Origin: JBQCEE01 sp051960575
Lineage (GTDB): Bacteria; Actinomycetota; Actinomycetes; Mycobacteriales; Jatrophihabitantaceae
Assembly: GCF_051960575.1 (NCBI RefSeq)
Contig: NZ_JBQCEE010000099.1
Span: 1 to 13,369 of the forward strand
Direction of reading: 5' to 3'
Length of the DNA: 13,369 nucleotides
Part shown: in pieces, positions 12,927 to 13,369 of the stretch
How the letters are laid out: every line of letters starts with the position of its first letter
Numbering within the stretch: the stretch's first letter is position 1
Position numbers and translations under genes: made by a program
Notes under the pieces: generated by a model
The model's database searches: none
Seen by the model: only the letters and a program-made list of their open reading frames with translations
Told to the model about the DNA's origin: nothing

Positions 12927-13369
12927 TCACCAACCGAGCGCGGCGACCTCGTCGTCCAGGGTCTCGTCCGCCTCACCGGACGCCCGGGCGAACTCGAGCA
13001 GGGCGGCGACGAGCTGCTCGCTGCGCTCGTCCGGCATGCGCGAGACGATGCGGCGCAGCTCGGCCCGGCGGCGCACCATCACCTTGCGGACGATCGCCTG
13101 GCCCTCGCGGGTCGCACTGACCAGCGTGTACCGGCGATTGCTCGGGTCCTCTCGGCGCGCGGCCAGCTCGACGCTGATGAGGCGGTCGATCATCCGCATG
13201 GCGCTGGACGAGTTGACCCCGAGCAGCTCGGCCAGCCGGTGCAGGGGCATCTCGCCGTGCCGGGTGAGCACGACCAGGGTGCGGAACTGCGGCAGCGTCA
13301 GCGAGTCGGCGGTGCCGGCCAGCGAGCGTGCCGAGACGCCGACGAGCACCCGGGACGCCGTGAGCAGCG
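12927..13369 (-). CDS. MarR-family transcriptional regulator, 5' end off the right edge
   Basis: 147 codons are visible and open to the edge. A GTG at 13349 could start the protein, but the codons before it read LLTASR and continue naturally into VLVGVSARSLA, the first helix of this kind of MarR protein, so the real start is very probably outside the window. The winged helix comprises LTLPQFRTLVVLTRHGEMP, LHRLAELLGVNSSSAMRMID, RLISVELAARR and the wing DPSNRRYTLVSATREG. The C-terminal helix (about the last 45 residues) ends acidic. It converges on the SGNH hydrolase with only 13 bases between stops and no visible terminator. Its target is not evident. It differs from the MarR protein at 4257 and is not a recent duplicate. 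Confidence 0.85.
   Translation of the reverse strand, partial: LLTASRVLVGVSARSLAGTADSLTLPQFRTLVVLTRHGEMPLHRLAELLGVNSSSAMRMIDRLISVELAARREDPSNRRYTLVSATREGQAIVRKVMVRRRAELRRIVSRMPDERSEQLVAALLEFARASGEADETLDDEVAALGW

Overview
The window is GC-rich throughout. It has tightly packed genes, many GTG starts and many 4-base ATGA stop/start overlaps, and its protein families (sigma/zinc-finger anti-sigma pair, DHA2 exporter with MarR, Streptomyces-type gas vesicle genes) point to a member of the Actinomycetota. I cannot name the genus from the sequence alone. No rRNA, tRNA, CRISPR array, transposase or integrase was seen, so the stretch reads as ordinary chromosome carrying an accessory gas vesicle locus.

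Left part (1-2744): a secreted beta-propeller (lactonase/YVTN-like) gene runs leftwards off the window. Divergent from it is a probable operon of an ECF-like sigma factor, a very small soluble zinc-finger anti-sigma protein joined by an ATGA overlap, and, after 32 bases, a membrane protein with a potassium-channel-like pore loop but an unusual selectivity filter (TLGTGD). Next (2803-4667) is a two-gene unit of a DHA2/EmrB-type multidrug exporter and a MarR regulator. A 12-base inverted repeat in front of it is the likely operator.

Centre (4762-10306): a nine-gene gas vesicle operon in the order gvpO-J-L-S-K-A-F-Y-Z, translationally coupled almost throughout. As I recall the Streptomyces coelicolor order (O-A-F-G-Y-Z-J-L-S-K), the two blocks J-L-S-K and A-F-Y-Z are swapped here, and gvpG is missing from exactly the place where it would be expected. 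A few codons resembling a GvpG start survive there, in frame with gvpY. GvpA, GvpY and GvpZ carry long charged low-complexity tails, including an acidic tail with six YRAS motifs in GvpY and five 18-base repeats in GvpZ. Divergent from gvpO is a 75-residue protein made of two near-identical helical repeats; it shares the gvpO regulatory region and may be a regulator or accessory protein.

Right part (10307-13369): a 278-base intergenic region holds a perfect 14-base inverted repeat and two tandem palindromes one helical turn apart. It is followed by a short-chain dehydrogenase and a membrane-anchored extracellular SGNH hydrolase, probably co-transcribed, and by a convergent MarR-family gene cut by the right edge.
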